64,000 nt of DNA from an uncultured Psychroserpens sp. Its GTDB lineage: Bacteria > Bacteroidota > Bacteroidia > Flavobacteriales > Flavobacteriaceae. Position 1 is the stretch's first letter, and every line of letters begins with the position of its first letter. A program made the translations under genes and the position numbers. The notes under the pieces are model-generated. The model ran no database searches. It saw nothing but the letters and a program-made list of their open reading frames with translations, and was not told the DNA's origin. Of this stretch, positions 1 to 9,702 are shown piece after piece. The DNA lies in the NCBI RefSeq assembly GCF_947503375.1, contig NZ_CANNDQ010000001.1:620001-684000 (forward strand), read 5' to 3'.

Positions 1-1
1 T

Positions 2-1594
2 ACAATGTTTGTTTCGCAAAAACCACCAGTAATTGTAAATATGCCAAAAAAGCCTAAAAGTGCGAAGTGGGCTAAACCTGCACGAATTACCAATAGGTTA
101 AAACATGAAACTGATGGTCGTGGATATATGGAACCTGGTTTTAGACATATTTTTATCATCCCAGCGGAAGGTGGTTCGGCTCGACAGATTACGAGTGGCA
201 ATTATGATCATAATAGTAGTCTTTCATATTCACCTGATGGTAAACATATTTACTTTTCTGCCAATAGAGTAGAAGATTGGGAATACAGATTTAATAATAG
301 TGAGATATATGAAGTAAATCTAGCTACTAAAAACATAAAGGTGTTGACTACTCAAGATGGACCAGATTATTCGCCGAAAGTTTCACCCGATGGAAAAACT
401 ATTGCTTTTTTGGGCTATCTAGATAAAGTACAAGCACATCAAAACACTGTTTTACACTTAATGAATGTTGATGGTAGTAATCGTAAAATTATTTCCTCAA
501 ATTTAGATGAAAGTGTTTCTAATATTTCATGGGATACTTCAGGAAAAGGATTATATTTTACTTACGACGATAAAGGAAACTCTAAAATAGCTCATATAAC
601 TACTACAGGAAAAATCTCAAAGCTTGCAGATAACCTTGGAGGCACCACTTTGGGAAGACCTTATGCATCTGGTTCTTATACAGTGTCAAACAACGGGACA
701 CTAGTTTTTACTCAAACACGACCAGAATATCCTGCAGACCTTGCCGTTATTCAAAATAAAAAACCACCAAAACGCATAACCTATTTAAATAAAGACATTT
801 TAGATTACCGCCAATTAGGAGAAACAGAAGAAGTCTGGTATAAATCATCTTATGATGGAAGAGCGATTCAAGGCTGGATCGTAAAGCCACCTTTCTATGA
901 CGCTTCAAAAACCTATCCTTTATTGGTTGAAAATCATGGTGGACCTATTTTGAATTATGGAGACCGTTTTACTGCTGAAATTCAATTATATGCTGCAGAT
1001 GGTTATGTGGTATTCTATCCAAACCCTAGAGGTAGCACCAGTTATGGAGAAGAATTCGGAAATCTATTATATAATAATTATCCAGGGCAAGATTATAACG
1101 ATGTTATGGATGGTGTAGACTATTTGGTAGATCAAGGCATTGTAGATAATGATAAGTTATTTGTAACAGGCGGAAGTGCTGGTGGTATCATGACCGCTTG
1201 GATGATTGGAAAAAATAATCGTTTCAAAGCTGCTGTAGTAGCTAAACCTGTTATGAATTGGATTAGTAAAACATTGGTGGCAGATAATTATTTTGGATAT
1301 GCTAATTCTAGATATCCTGGGCAGCCATGGGAGAATTTTGAAACCTACTGGAAATTTTCCCCTATTTCTTTGGTAGGAAACATAGAAACACCAACAATGG
1401 TTATGGTGGGTATGAATGATTTGCGAACACCACCAAGTGAAGCTAAGCAATTATATCATGCTCTAAAGCTAAGAAAAATAGAAACTGTTCTTGTAGAAAT
1501 CTATGAGGCCTCACATGGTATAGCAAGAAAACCTAGTAATTTAATAAGTAAGGTTACTCATACTTTGGCTTGGTTTAGAAAATATAACGAATAG
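2..1594 (+). CDS. S9-family (prolyl oligopeptidase-like) peptidase, 5' partial
   Basis: The frame is open to the left edge, so the true start and most of the beta-propeller lie outside; the first Met at base 5 is probably internal. Two PD40/WD40-like SPDG strands (about residues 75-90 and 125-140 of the visible part) precede an alpha/beta-hydrolase domain. The expected triad is visible: Ser391 in GGSAGG, Asp472 in MNDLRTP and His504 in ASHGIA, counted from base 5. Family knowledge makes this a secreted or periplasmic serine exopeptidase acting on short peptides. It is convergent with the small minus-strand ORF that follows. The class is certain; the substrate is not predictable. Confidence 0.93.
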   Translation, partial: TMFVSQKPPVIVNMPKKPKSAKWAKPARITNRLKHETDGRGYMEPGFRHIFIIPAEGGSARQITSGNYDHNSSLSYSPDGKHIYFSANRVEDWEYRFNNSEIYEVNLATKNIKVLTTQDGPDYSPKVSPDGKTIAFLGYLDKVQAHQNTVLHLMNVDGSNRKIISSNLDESVSNISWDTSGKGLYFTYDDKGNSKIAHITTTGKISKLADNLGGTTLGRPYASGSYTVSNNGTLVFTQTRPEYPADLAVIQNKKPPKRITYLNKDILDYRQLGETEEVWYKSSYDGRAIQGWIVKPPFYDASKTYPLLVENHGGPILNYGDRFTAEIQLYAADGYVVFYPNPRGSTSYGEEFGNLLYNNYPGQDYNDVMDGVDYLVDQGIVDNDKLFVTGGSAGGIMTAWMIGKNNRFKAAVVAKPVMNWISKTLVADNYFGYANSRYPGQPWENFETYWKFSPISLVGNIETPTMVMVGMNDLRTPPSEAKQLYHALKLRKIETVLVEIYEASHGIARKPSNLISKVTHTLAWFRKYNE

Positions 1595-1614
1595 CTTACT
1601 TGCGTGTTTGATTA

Positions 1615-1836
1615 TTATTTTTTAATCATGCCTTTAAGAACGAATATTACAATAAGTTCTATTCCTATTGAAAATACGATATACAATACACCTATGCTAA
1701 GTACATATTTCAAGACGAGTGTATAAATTATAAATGCGCCAACGAAACACAAACCACTCGTCAAATCATTCGAAAAAGTGTGAGGCGCTGATTTGTAATC
1801 AAAATAATATGCTACAATAATTAATATTAAACTCAA
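1615..1836 (-). CDS. small hydrophobic protein, hypothetical
   Basis: A 73-aa ORF almost entirely made of membrane-type segments (about residues 1-10, 28-46 and 48-68) with a basic C-terminus. The only available start is TTG, since an in-frame stop lies a few codons upstream and there is no ATG, which lowers confidence. It lies about 30 nt downstream of the feo genes on the same strand, so it may be their last cotranscribed gene. I do not recognise a family. Confidence 0.4.
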   Translation of the reverse strand: MSLILIIVAYYFDYKSAPHTFSNDLTSGLCFVGAFIIYTLVLKYVLSIGVLYIVFSIGIELIVIFVLKGMIKK

Positions 1837-1865
1837 AAAGAAAAGGTTTACTTAGCTAGAGTGTT

Positions 1866-2009
1866 TTAATGACAACCACAATCATCTTCACCACATTGTT
1901 TGGATATTGACTTTTTTTTCCTAGCGATAATTCCAAACTTATGCAGTAAAAACCAAATAGCAATACTCAAAGCAATGAAAACGAGACTGTTTTGTATTAT
2001 GACATTCAT
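1866..2009 (-). CDS. FeoB-associated Cys-rich membrane protein
   Basis: A 47-aa ORF starting with ATG 12 nt after the feoB stop. One N-terminal transmembrane helix (about residues 4-22) is followed by a basic stretch (RKKKS) and a short tail with QCGEDDCGCH, giving three cysteines and a terminal histidine. This is the layout of the FeoB-associated Cys-rich proteins that follow feoB in Bacteroidota and resemble FeoC in position. By inference it binds metal at the cytosolic mouth of FeoB or stabilises the transporter. Position, composition and length all agree. Confidence 0.8.
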   Translation of the reverse strand: MNVIIQNSLVFIALSIAIWFLLHKFGIIARKKKSISKQCGEDDCGCH

Positions 2010-2021
2010 CTTTACAAATTA

Positions 2022-4121
2022 CTATTTTAATAATTGATAAGCAATTAAAGCTACAACATATGCAAATCCACTCATGATGAAGAGTTGTAAGGTTGGCCAT
2101 TTCCAGCTATTGGTTTCGCGTTTTACAATAGCTAATGTACTCATGCACTGCATTGCAAAGGCATAAAATAGAAGCAATGAGATCCCGCTAGCAAAATTAA
2201 ATAATGGTGTTCCTAAAATTGGATTGATCTCACCAGCCATTCTATTTTTTATAGTTTCTTCTTCATCACTGCCAACACTGTAAATAGTAGCTAATGTTCC
2301 AACAAAAACTTCTCTTGCAGCAAATGAACTCACAATTGCAATCCCTATTTTCCAGTCGTAGCCTAAAGGTCTTATAGCAGGTTCTATAGCTTGTCCTGTA
2401 ATTCCTATAAACGAATGTTCCAATTTGTGAGATGCTATTTTTTGTTGTAATTCTTCGTCAGATAAATTTTCTGAAGCGTAAGCTGTTGTGACTATTTCTT
2501 CTGCATTATTGAATTCATCACCAGGACCATAGGAAGCCAAAAACCATAAAACAATTGAAATTGCTAGAATAATTTTACCTGCACCAAATACAAACGATTT
2601 GGTTTTTTCAATCACGGTTAATGCCACATTTTTAAGTAGTGGTAATTTGTAATTGGGCATTTCTACTACAAAGAAGGTCTTACTTTTTATCTTTAAGACT
2701 TTATTTAAAATCCAAGCTGACAAAATAGCGGCTCCAAATCCGATTAAATATAATAGCATCAATGTTAGTGCCTGATAACTTAATCCTAAAAGTCGTCCTT
2801 GAGGGATAACTAGTGAAATAATAATGAGGTATACTGGAAGCCTCGCAGAACACGTAGTAAATGGTGTGACCAAAATTGTTATGAGTCGTTCTTTCCAACT
2901 TTCAATGTTTCTCGTAGCCATTATGGCTGGAATAGCACAGGCAGTTCCAGATATTAAAGGCACAACACTTTTACCACTTAATCCAAATCGACGCATAATT
3001 CGATCCATTAAAAATACGACACGACTCATATAACCACTTTCTTCTAAAACGGCAATGAATAAGAATAAGAATGCGATTTGAGGAATGAAGATTACAATAC
3101 CTCCAAGACCAGGAATAATACCTTCGGCTAGTAAACTGGTAAATGGACCTTCAGGAAGTTTATTTTTTGTCCATTCACTTAGTGAGGCAAACGCACTATC
3201 TATAAAATCCATAGGAACTTCAGCCCAATCGTAAATGGCTTGAAAAATAGTAAGTAATATGACAAAGAAAATTAAATATCCCCAAAATTTATGAGTTAGA
3301 ATTCTATCAAACCGAATTCTCAAATCTTTAGCAGATTTTAAATCTATGGTTTGCCCTTTTTTAAGAATTGTATTTATAAATTGATAACGTTTGATTGTTT
3401 CTTTTTGCTGTAAGCGTTTGAGGTCTGGCTTGCTTTTTGTCTTAAAATTGTTTAAGGCATCAATTTCATTTCTATCTGTTTTACCAAAATTCACATCTTG
3501 TGTAATTACTAGCCATAGTTTGTAAAGTAATTGATTAGGAAATGTACTTTTCAGACTGTCAAAATAGTTACGATCAATTTCAGATGCATTTAAGCATGGT
3601 GCTGTTGTAAGTTCTCTATAATCAATGATAAGTTCTTTTAGTTTTGAAATTCCTTCATTCTTACGAGTACTTATCAATGCGATTTTAGTTTGTAACTTTT
3701 CTTCTAAATACTCAATATCTAACGAAATACCTTTATAACGCATTCGATCAGACATGTTGATCACTAAAATGGTAGGGATCTCTAGGTCTTTTATTTGAGT
3801 AAAGAGTAATAGGTTTCGTTTTAAATTCTCAACATCACTAACTACAACGGCTACATCAGGAAAATCTTTGTCATTTTTATTGAGTAGTAATTCAATAACC
3901 ACATTTTCATCTAAAGAAGAGGCATTTAAACTGTAGGTGCCAGGCAGATCAATGATGTGTGCTTTAACTCCTCTGGGTAATTTACAAACACCTTCCTTTT
4001 TTTCTACAGTAATTCCAGGATAATTCCCTACTTTTTGGTTTAAACCTGTCAACGCATTAAAAACAGAAGTTTTGCCAGTATTTGGGTTTCCAATAAGAGC
4101 AACATTGATTTGTTTAGGCAT
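2022..4121 (-). CDS. feoB: ferrous iron transporter FeoB
   Basis: GTP-gated Fe2+ importer of the inner membrane. The N-terminal G domain shows G1 (GNPNTGKTS), G3 (DLPGTYSL) and G4 (NMSD). It is followed by the helical regulatory segment and a polytopic membrane domain with the conserved Gate-type blocks and Cys motifs such as GTACAIP and TTCSARLP. The ATG at 4121 gives 699 aa and overlaps the feoA stop by 8 nt, which suggests translational coupling; an upstream TTG in frame is less likely. A Cys-rich partner gene follows. The FeoB length is normal and intact. Regulation by Fur or DtxR is likely from family knowledge, but no operator was recognised. Confidence 0.97.
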   Translation of the reverse strand: MPKQINVALIGNPNTGKTSVFNALTGLNQKVGNYPGITVEKKEGVCKLPRGVKAHIIDLPGTYSLNASSLDENVVIELLLNKNDKDFPDVAVVVSDVENLKRNLLLFTQIKDLEIPTILVINMSDRMRYKGISLDIEYLEEKLQTKIALISTRKNEGISKLKELIIDYRELTTAPCLNASEIDRNYFDSLKSTFPNQLLYKLWLVITQDVNFGKTDRNEIDALNNFKTKSKPDLKRLQQKETIKRYQFINTILKKGQTIDLKSAKDLRIRFDRILTHKFWGYLIFFVILLTIFQAIYDWAEVPMDFIDSAFASLSEWTKNKLPEGPFTSLLAEGIIPGLGGIVIFIPQIAFLFLFIAVLEESGYMSRVVFLMDRIMRRFGLSGKSVVPLISGTACAIPAIMATRNIESWKERLITILVTPFTTCSARLPVYLIIISLVIPQGRLLGLSYQALTLMLLYLIGFGAAILSAWILNKVLKIKSKTFFVVEMPNYKLPLLKNVALTVIEKTKSFVFGAGKIILAISIVLWFLASYGPGDEFNNAEEIVTTAYASENLSDEELQQKIASHKLEHSFIGITGQAIEPAIRPLGYDWKIGIAIVSSFAAREVFVGTLATIYSVGSDEEETIKNRMAGEINPILGTPLFNFASGISLLLFYAFAMQCMSTLAIVKRETNSWKWPTLQLFIMSGFAYVVALIAYQLLK

Positions 4122-4347
4122 TAGTAATGTCAATTAAGATGTGAATGGCAGTTTCTTTTCTTATGGCTAAATGCGTACCGTTAATGTTGAGGTACATTGG
4201 GTCTGCAAAAGGTGCAACTTGTACCAGTTCTACAACATTACCAGGCAAACATCCCATTTCTAATAATTTAAGAGGAACATGTGCAGAAGACACATCAGTA
4301 ATGATACCCTGTTGTCCTCGTTTAATTTCTGCTAATGTGATTTGCAA
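4114..4347 (-). CDS. feoA: FeoA, ferrous iron transport accessory protein
   Basis: A 77-aa SH3-fold FeoA domain: an N-terminal LAEIKRGQQGIITDV strand, then LKLLEMGCLPGNVVELVQ and a C-terminal NGTHLAIRKETA block. FeoA is a small cytosolic activator of the FeoB GTPase. It is the first gene of the feoA-feoB-Cys-rich operon and overlaps feoB by 8 nt. It is a standalone single-domain form. Confidence 0.95.
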   Translation of the reverse strand: MQITLAEIKRGQQGIITDVSSAHVPLKLLEMGCLPGNVVELVQVAPFADPMYLNINGTHLAIRKETAIHILIDITNA

Positions 4348-4419
4348 GCTTATTTAGATTGATTTTAAAGAAGCAAAAATAAGTGAAAAAATCTTGCTAA
4401 GGAAATAGTTGTGATAAAA

Positions 4420-5091
4420 CTATTTATATTCTTTTTTTAAGGTTTTAATATCTTGTAAAAGAGAGTCGATTGAAGATGAACTTGTGCCATTATAGAATCC
4501 ACGAATTTGACGTTTTTTATCAATGAGCATAAAGTTTTCGGTATGAATCATATCGTATTGATCTCCATTTCCGTTAGTTTTTACCGCTAAGTAACTTTTC
4601 CTGGCAAGTTCATAAATATGTTTTTTATCACCAGTGACTAAATTCCATTTCTTATCATTAACACCTTTTAATTTAGCATAACGTTTTAATTGCTCAACCG
4701 AATCAATCTTAGGTGTTACAGAATGTGATAAAAGCATGACTTCATTATCATTGATTAGTTCTTCCTGAATGCGATGCATTTGATCTGTCATTACAGGACA
4801 TATAGTTTGACAGGTCGTAAAAAAGAAATCAGCAACATATATTTTGTCTTTATAATCTTCTTGAGTTATCGTTTTTCCATTTTGATTAACTAATTTGAAA
4901 TCTGCAATCGTATGGTATTTTTTTTGATGTCTTATCGTGCTGTCTACTAATGAAACATCTACTCTATTTGGTTGGTAAATAGGTAATGGTTGTTCTACTT
5001 TTAAAATTGAATAGAATATTGAGATGATTACAATAGAAACGATTAATAATACAATAAAAAAGAGTTTGAATTGTTTGAAAAAAGCGAACAT
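4420..5091 (-). CDS. SCO1/SenC-family copper/thiol protein
   Basis: A 223-aa protein with one N-terminal transmembrane helix (about residues 9-30), then a periplasmic thioredoxin-like SCO domain. The copper/redox motif is Cys94-x3-Cys98 in FTTCQTICPV, and the third ligand is probably His183 in MIHTENF. SCO proteins load the CuA centre of cytochrome c oxidase or act as thiol-disulfide donors. The gene is separated from feoA by a short AT-rich gap. No oxidase gene is adjacent in this window, so the oxidase-assembly role is inferred from the family. Confidence 0.92.
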   Translation of the reverse strand: MFAFFKQFKLFFIVLLIVSIVIISIFYSILKVEQPLPIYQPNRVDVSLVDSTIRHQKKYHTIADFKLVNQNGKTITQEDYKDKIYVADFFFTTCQTICPVMTDQMHRIQEELINDNEVMLLSHSVTPKIDSVEQLKRYAKLKGVNDKKWNLVTGDKKHIYELARKSYLAVKTNGNGDQYDMIHTENFMLIDKKRQIRGFYNGTSSSSIDSLLQDIKTLKKEYK

Positions 5092-5206
5092 GACTTGATT
5101 TTTTAAGGCTTTACTGTAAGATTCGAGTGCAAAAATACGACAGATTCTCTACAAATTCAGTACTTTTAACATGCTATATTGCTAAAAAAGAAAACTATTA
5201 TTCTTC

Positions 5207-7144
5207 ATGAGGATCTCATTATTCACGTTTCTAAGCTTACTGTCATTCAGTTTGTTCTCTCAAGATTTCAATGAAACTTTAGAAGGTGTACGACTAGCTG
5301 AAGCCAAATCAGCTTTACAGCAGATTTTTCATCGTGCAAATTTGAATACAGGTAATTATGATTTGAAATATCACAGACTTGAACTAGATATAGACCCTTC
5401 GGTTTCATTTATTACAGGAGATGTTACGTCCTACTTTGAAGCTAAATCAAACATGAGTGAGGTTACATTTGACCTAGCAAGCAATATGATGGTCTCTCAA
5501 GTCATGCAGCGAGGTAACTCACTAACTTTTACTCAAAATGGTGATGATGAATTAATAATTACACTGCCAACAATACAAAGTGCAGGAGTTTTAGATTCAT
5601 TAACGATTAGTTATTCTGGTAATCCTGTGAGTTCTGGGCTGGGTTCTTTTGTACAGGAAACACATAATGGAGACCCAATAATTTGGACACTGTCTGAGCC
5701 TTATGGTGCTAAAGCATGGTGGCCTTGTAAACAAGATTTAATTGATAAGATCGATTCTGTAGATGTGTTTTTAACTACGCCTCGTTTTAATCTATCTAAC
5801 GAAGCATATATAGCAGTTTCAAATGGTTTAGAGCAAAGCCAAGTCATCAATGCAACAGAAAAAACTACACATTTTAAGCATCGGTACCCAATACCTGCTT
5901 ATTTAATTGCTATTTCAGCTACAAACTATGAAGTATATTCACATGAGGTGCCTAATGATGGTAGTCCGTTTGAGATTATAAATTATGTATATCCAGAGAG
6001 TTTGGTCAATGCACAAGCCAGTACACCAGTGACTGTAGATATCATGAATTTGTTTATTGATTTATTTGAGTCTTACCCTTTTGAAAACGAAAAATATGGT
6101 CATGCACAATTTGGTTTTGGCGGAGGAATGGAACATACAACAGTATCATTTATGGGAAGCTATAACCGAAACCTAATAGCTCATGAATTAGCACATCAGT
6201 GGTTTGGAAATAAAATTACATGTGGGAGTTGGAAAGACATTTGGCTTAATGAAGGCTTTGCCACATACCTTTCTGGTCTTGTTTTTGAAAACCTTGATGG
6301 TAATGATACATTTAGATTATGGAAACAACAACGAAATAACTCAATAACTGCTTTTTCTGGTGGAGCTGTTTACTTAACAGATGCAGATACTACGAATGTA
6401 AGTAGGATTTTTAATGGAAGATTAAGCTACAATAAAGGTGCTATGGTATTACACATGCTTCGAAAAAAGCTAGGCGATGTTAACTTTTTTCAGGCATTAA
6501 AGACCTATTTAAGTACACCTGAACATGCCTTTGATTATGCTAAAACCGAAGATTTTATTTCAATTGTTGAAGCGTCATCAGGAGAAGACTTAACAGCGTT
6601 TTTTGATGATTGGTTATATAATCAAGGATTTCCTATTTATACGTTAACTTGGAATCAACCTAGTATAGGAGAAATTTCTATTGAGCTTTCACAAATGCAA
6701 AGCCACCCATCAGTTTCGTTCTTTGAAGCTCCAGTTCCTATTAGGCTTATTGGCACTTCTGGAGAAACGTTAGACCTTATTTTAGATCATACGACTAACC
6801 AGCAAAACTTTTTTGAGACCGTTGGTTTTATAGTTCAAGATGTGCTTTTTGATCCAGAATCAGATTTAATTTCAGCTAATAATCAAATTATCCTTGGAGT
6901 TGAAGAATTTGAATTTGACAACGATATAGTAGTCTATCCTAACCCTTCAAAAGACATCGTTAATATTAAAGTGCCAAACACAATTACTATCGAGTCTATC
7001 GAAATATTCAACACACTTGGTCAATTAGTTCAAAAGCAAAATTTTTCAAATCGTATATCGATAGAAAATATGGCTTCAGGAATGTTGTTTTTCAGAATTT
7101 CTACAAACAAAGGGGTAGTTCACAGATCCGTGTTAAAAAACTAA
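5207..7144 (+). CDS. secreted M1-family aminopeptidase with T9SS sorting domain
   Basis: 645 aa beginning with a signal peptide (FLSLLSFSLFS-Q). The gluzincin core is complete: an exopeptidase GGGMEH motif near residue 306, zinc motif H326-E-L-A-H330, and the third ligand E349 in WLNEGFATY. The last ~75 residues form a type A Por sorting domain (VYPNPSKDIVNIK, GMLFFRISTNKGV), so the enzyme should be exported through the outer membrane by T9SS and released or anchored. It removes N-terminal amino acids from peptides. The ATG follows the signal-peptide reading exactly. Confidence 0.95.
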   Translation: MRISLFTFLSLLSFSLFSQDFNETLEGVRLAEAKSALQQIFHRANLNTGNYDLKYHRLELDIDPSVSFITGDVTSYFEAKSNMSEVTFDLASNMMVSQVMQRGNSLTFTQNGDDELIITLPTIQSAGVLDSLTISYSGNPVSSGLGSFVQETHNGDPIIWTLSEPYGAKAWWPCKQDLIDKIDSVDVFLTTPRFNLSNEAYIAVSNGLEQSQVINATEKTTHFKHRYPIPAYLIAISATNYEVYSHEVPNDGSPFEIINYVYPESLVNAQASTPVTVDIMNLFIDLFESYPFENEKYGHAQFGFGGGMEHTTVSFMGSYNRNLIAHELAHQWFGNKITCGSWKDIWLNEGFATYLSGLVFENLDGNDTFRLWKQQRNNSITAFSGGAVYLTDADTTNVSRIFNGRLSYNKGAMVLHMLRKKLGDVNFFQALKTYLSTPEHAFDYAKTEDFISIVEASSGEDLTAFFDDWLYNQGFPIYTLTWNQPSIGEISIELSQMQSHPSVSFFEAPVPIRLIGTSGETLDLILDHTTNQQNFFETVGFIVQDVLFDPESDLISANNQIILGVEEFEFDNDIVVYPNPSKDIVNIKVPNTITIESIEIFNTLGQLVQKQNFSNRISIENMASGMLFFRISTNKGVVHRSVLKN

Positions 7145-7186
7145 TAAGCTCTATACACATTGCTTTATAATGTGATTTTAAAAATG

Positions 7187-7194
7187 TACTTTTG
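7187..7194 (+). promoter_or_regulatory. candidate -7 element upstream of rseP
   Basis: TACTTTTG matches the Bacteroidota -7 consensus TAnnTTTG, 30 nt before the rseP ATG. A TTG at 7160-7162 is somewhat too far upstream to be a good -33 box, so this is only a tentative promoter. Confidence 0.4.
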
Positions 7195-7223
7195 TGCGTT
7201 TATAAAATTAACGCATTTGATAG

Positions 7224-8687
7224 ATGGAGTTTGTAATTAAAATATCTCAATTTTTATTGAGTTTATCAGTATTAATTGTTTTACATGAATTTGGTCATTA
7301 CTTACCAGCAAAAGCTTTTAAAACGCGCGTAGAAAAGTTTTTTTTATTTTTCGATCCTTGGGCTAAACGACGTTCGAAAGAGCAGTTAGTCTCTTTTAGA
7401 GAACAGAAAGCAAAAGATTATGAAGCTGAAGGCGAAGCCTTTAAACCTTCTTTTTGGGATAAATTTGAACCTAAAAGTCTAGCACTTTTAAGAAAAAAAA
7501 TTGGAGAAACAGAGTATGGTATTGGTTGGCTACCATTGGGTGGCTATGTGAAAATATCTGGAATGATAGACGAAAGTATGGACAAAGAGCAAATGGCTTT
7601 ACCGCCTCAACCATGGGAATTTCGTTCTAAGCCAGCTTGGCAACGTCTTATCATTATGCTAGGTGGTGTTATAGTGAATTTTGTTCTAGCTTGGGCGATT
7701 TATGTTTTTGTTTCAGGATATTATGGTGATACTACAGTAGCTACAAACAGTATAAAAGATGGTTATATAATAGACAACCCTGTGCTAAAAAGTGTAGGTC
7801 TTAAAACTGGAGATCAAATTGTTTCGGTTAATGGAACAACTTATGAGAACCTTGCAGACTTAAGTTACAGTTTTATAACAGCCAAAGAAGCGCACGTTGT
7901 TAGGGATGGAGAAGAACTAAAAATTGATTTTCCAGTAGATTTCCCAGGGCAACTTACAAAGTCTAAAAAAGAAGATGGTGCATTATTAAAGTTAAGAGTT
8001 CCTTTTTATATTAAAGGTGCCATAGATACGATGCAAAATGCTAAAGCCCAAATAAAAGAAGGCGATGTTATTGTTGGAATCAACAATAGGAAATTAAAGT
8101 ACTTTGATCAGTTTCCAGACGTTTTGAATGCTTATAAGAATCAAACGGTTACAGCAACGATACTTAGGGATAAAAATGAAATCAAACTACCTCTTAATAT
8201 TAATGAAGATGGTAAGTTAGGAATTATAAGAGGTGGTAATATTGATGTTTTTGATAAGTTGGGTTATGTAGATGTGGTAAGGAAAGAGTATACGTTTACT
8301 GAAAGCTTTGGAGCAGGTACGACGAAGTTTATAAAGCAATTTAAAAAGTATGGCGAACAACTAAAGTTAATTTTTACGCCAAGTACAGGAGCGTATCAAG
8401 GTGTAGGAGGGTTTTATGCCATTTATAATGTGTTTCCAGATACGTGGAGTTGGGAGTTTTTCTGGGGAATTACAGCCTTTCTTTCTATCATGTTAGGTGT
8501 GCTTAATTTATTACCAATACCAGCTTTAGATGGCGGACATGTCATGTTCTTATTATATGAGATGATTTCTGGCCGTAAGCCTAGTGAGCGCTTTTTAGAA
8601 CGTGCACAAATGATTGGGTTCTTAATATTAATTGCATTAGTGCTTTTTGCTAATGGAAATGATATATTCAAGGCGATCACGAACTAA
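7224..8687 (+). CDS. rseP: RIP metalloprotease RseP (site-2 protease)
   Basis: 487-aa M50 intramembrane protease. The zinc motif H21-E-F-G-H25 lies in the first transmembrane helix. A central region with PDZ-like segments (about residues 175-330) precedes the C-terminal NLLPIPALDGGHVMF motif around residue 430-440, which carries the third zinc ligand. An insertion between HEXXH and the next helix (about 40-110) is typical of the longer Bacteroidota forms. It cleaves membrane-spanning anti-sigma factors after a site-1 cut, releasing ECF sigma factors. It is followed by tRNA-Asn. Confidence 0.95.
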   Translation: MEFVIKISQFLLSLSVLIVLHEFGHYLPAKAFKTRVEKFFLFFDPWAKRRSKEQLVSFREQKAKDYEAEGEAFKPSFWDKFEPKSLALLRKKIGETEYGIGWLPLGGYVKISGMIDESMDKEQMALPPQPWEFRSKPAWQRLIIMLGGVIVNFVLAWAIYVFVSGYYGDTTVATNSIKDGYIIDNPVLKSVGLKTGDQIVSVNGTTYENLADLSYSFITAKEAHVVRDGEELKIDFPVDFPGQLTKSKKEDGALLKLRVPFYIKGAIDTMQNAKAQIKEGDVIVGINNRKLKYFDQFPDVLNAYKNQTVTATILRDKNEIKLPLNINEDGKLGIIRGGNIDVFDKLGYVDVVRKEYTFTESFGAGTTKFIKQFKKYGEQLKLIFTPSTGAYQGVGGFYAIYNVFPDTWSWEFFWGITAFLSIMLGVLNLLPIPALDGGHVMFLLYEMISGRKPSERFLERAQMIGFLILIALVLFANGNDIFKAITN

Positions 8688-8774
8688 AACTGGCATAGAA
8701 TCTTACTGATTTGTATTAGATACGATGCTGATATTAATTTCTATTAAAAAAAACGATTAAAATTATAAAGTCGT

Positions 8775-8805
8775 TTTGCATAAATTAAAAAATAACCTAT
8801 ATTTG
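8775..8805 (+). promoter_or_regulatory. promoter of tRNA-Asn
   Basis: TTTG (8775-8778), a 19-bp spacer and TATATTTG (8798-8805) form a textbook Bacteroidota housekeeping promoter. It ends 25 nt before the mature tRNA start. Confidence 0.8.
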
Positions 8806-8830
8806 CGCTCGCAAAAGCGAAGAATAACAC

Positions 8831-8904
8831 TCCTCTTTAGCTCAGTTGGTTAGAGCATCTGACTGTTAATCAGAGGGTCCTTGGTTCGAGCCCAAGAAGA
8901 GGAG
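8831..8904 (+). tRNA. tRNA-Asn (GUU)
   Basis: A 74-nt cloverleaf. The acceptor stem TCCTCTT pairs with AAGAGGA (8897-8903), with discriminator G8904. The D-arm contains AGCTCAGTTGGTTAGAGC. The anticodon stem TCTGA/TCAGA holds loop CTGTTAA, with GTT at 8865-8867. The T-arm is CTTGG-TTCGAGC-CCAAG. The CCA end is not encoded. It stands alone between rseP and the variable Rhs/IS region. Confidence 0.97.
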
Positions 8905-8916
8905 CTTTCTTAGACT

Positions 8917-8943
8917 TCCCGTCATTTTTGGCGGGATTTTTTA
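8917..8943 (+). terminator. Rho-independent terminator after tRNA-Asn
   Basis: Stem TCCCGTC (8917-8923) with GGCGGGA (8930-8936), one G-U pair and a six-base loop, followed by seven T residues. Confidence 0.8.
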
Positions 8944-9119
8944 TTTCCAGCCTCTTGAAAGGCTTATGTTTGCTACGGATAAGCGCAATGAAAGGATCTA
9001 ATTTTGCGATTCGATACTTATTTTTAAAAAAAATCAATGTTTCAGGAAATATCGAACCCGAAATCTTTTTTTTAATATTTGTTGGCGATGATTTATAGAG
9101 TTTATCTATGCATGCATAA

Positions 9120-9491
9120 ATGATATTCCGAGTTTTAAATACTCTTCAAGGTTCTTACTCAGGCTTTCCTTTCTCAAATGCCATGTCTGAAATTACCCAT
9201 AGTATTTACAAATCAGAATTTATGGGTGGAAAGCAATCCGAAGATCAAGCCTCACATATTAAAAGTCTTGATGCATTTATGACATATTATAATCATCATA
9301 GATATCCTTGCCGATTGTATGGTAAAACGCCTATGGAAATTATTAAAGGAGAAAGTATCGATAAATCGATGTTTTCTGAAACGCTTAGTAATGCAAGGAT
9401 CAATAGATTAGAAATCAATAGAAACTTTAATAAATGTATCGTCAATACTTCGGCTACGCTCAGCACAAGAATAGGATGCAAAAGATCATAG
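9120..9491 (+). pseudogene. IS3-family-like transposase remnant (C-terminal part of DDE domain)
   Basis: Only the end of an integrase-core transposase remains. The FSNAMSEITHSIYKSEF stretch holds the third catalytic Glu, and YYNHHRYPCRLYGKTPMEIIKG is the conserved C-terminal block of IS3/IS150-type rve domains. The N-terminal helix-turn-helix and the first two Asp residues are missing and no terminal repeats were found, so it is a dead fragment. It marks the start of the accessory region just after tRNA-Asn. Confidence 0.7.
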
Positions 9492-9702
9492 TCTTTCAAA
9501 TCCTAATTCTCAAAATCAATTTTCAATATATCAATGAACTTAAAAAAGAGATAAGACAGTTTTTAAAACTGCCTTAACTCTAACTTACTCTATTTCAATA
9601 CTGTTCCAACTTTGGAATGCCAACCCGCCATCTGGCAACTTCATTAAAACAATACACTGTATTGTTTTTTAACACTCAGCCCTATCGCGGTTTTTACGAT
9701 TA
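9492..9702. other. degenerate intergenic DNA with a leader remnant
   Basis: No gene is visible. The stretch near 9515-9590 (a TATCAATGAACT-like block, then a short hairpin around AAGACAG/CTGCCTT, then AACTTACT) resembles the leader that precedes the IS1-family copy at 19386-20042, so it is probably another decayed leader. Confidence 0.4.

Noticed and set aside
2824..3033. ORF antisense to feoB
   Set aside because: Shadow of a highly conserved coding region; no independent evidence.
8831..8904. tRNA-Asn as attachment site of the island
   Set aside because: The tRNA 3' end is not repeated at the island borders as far as I can read, and the island starts 13 kb away behind the Rhs array.
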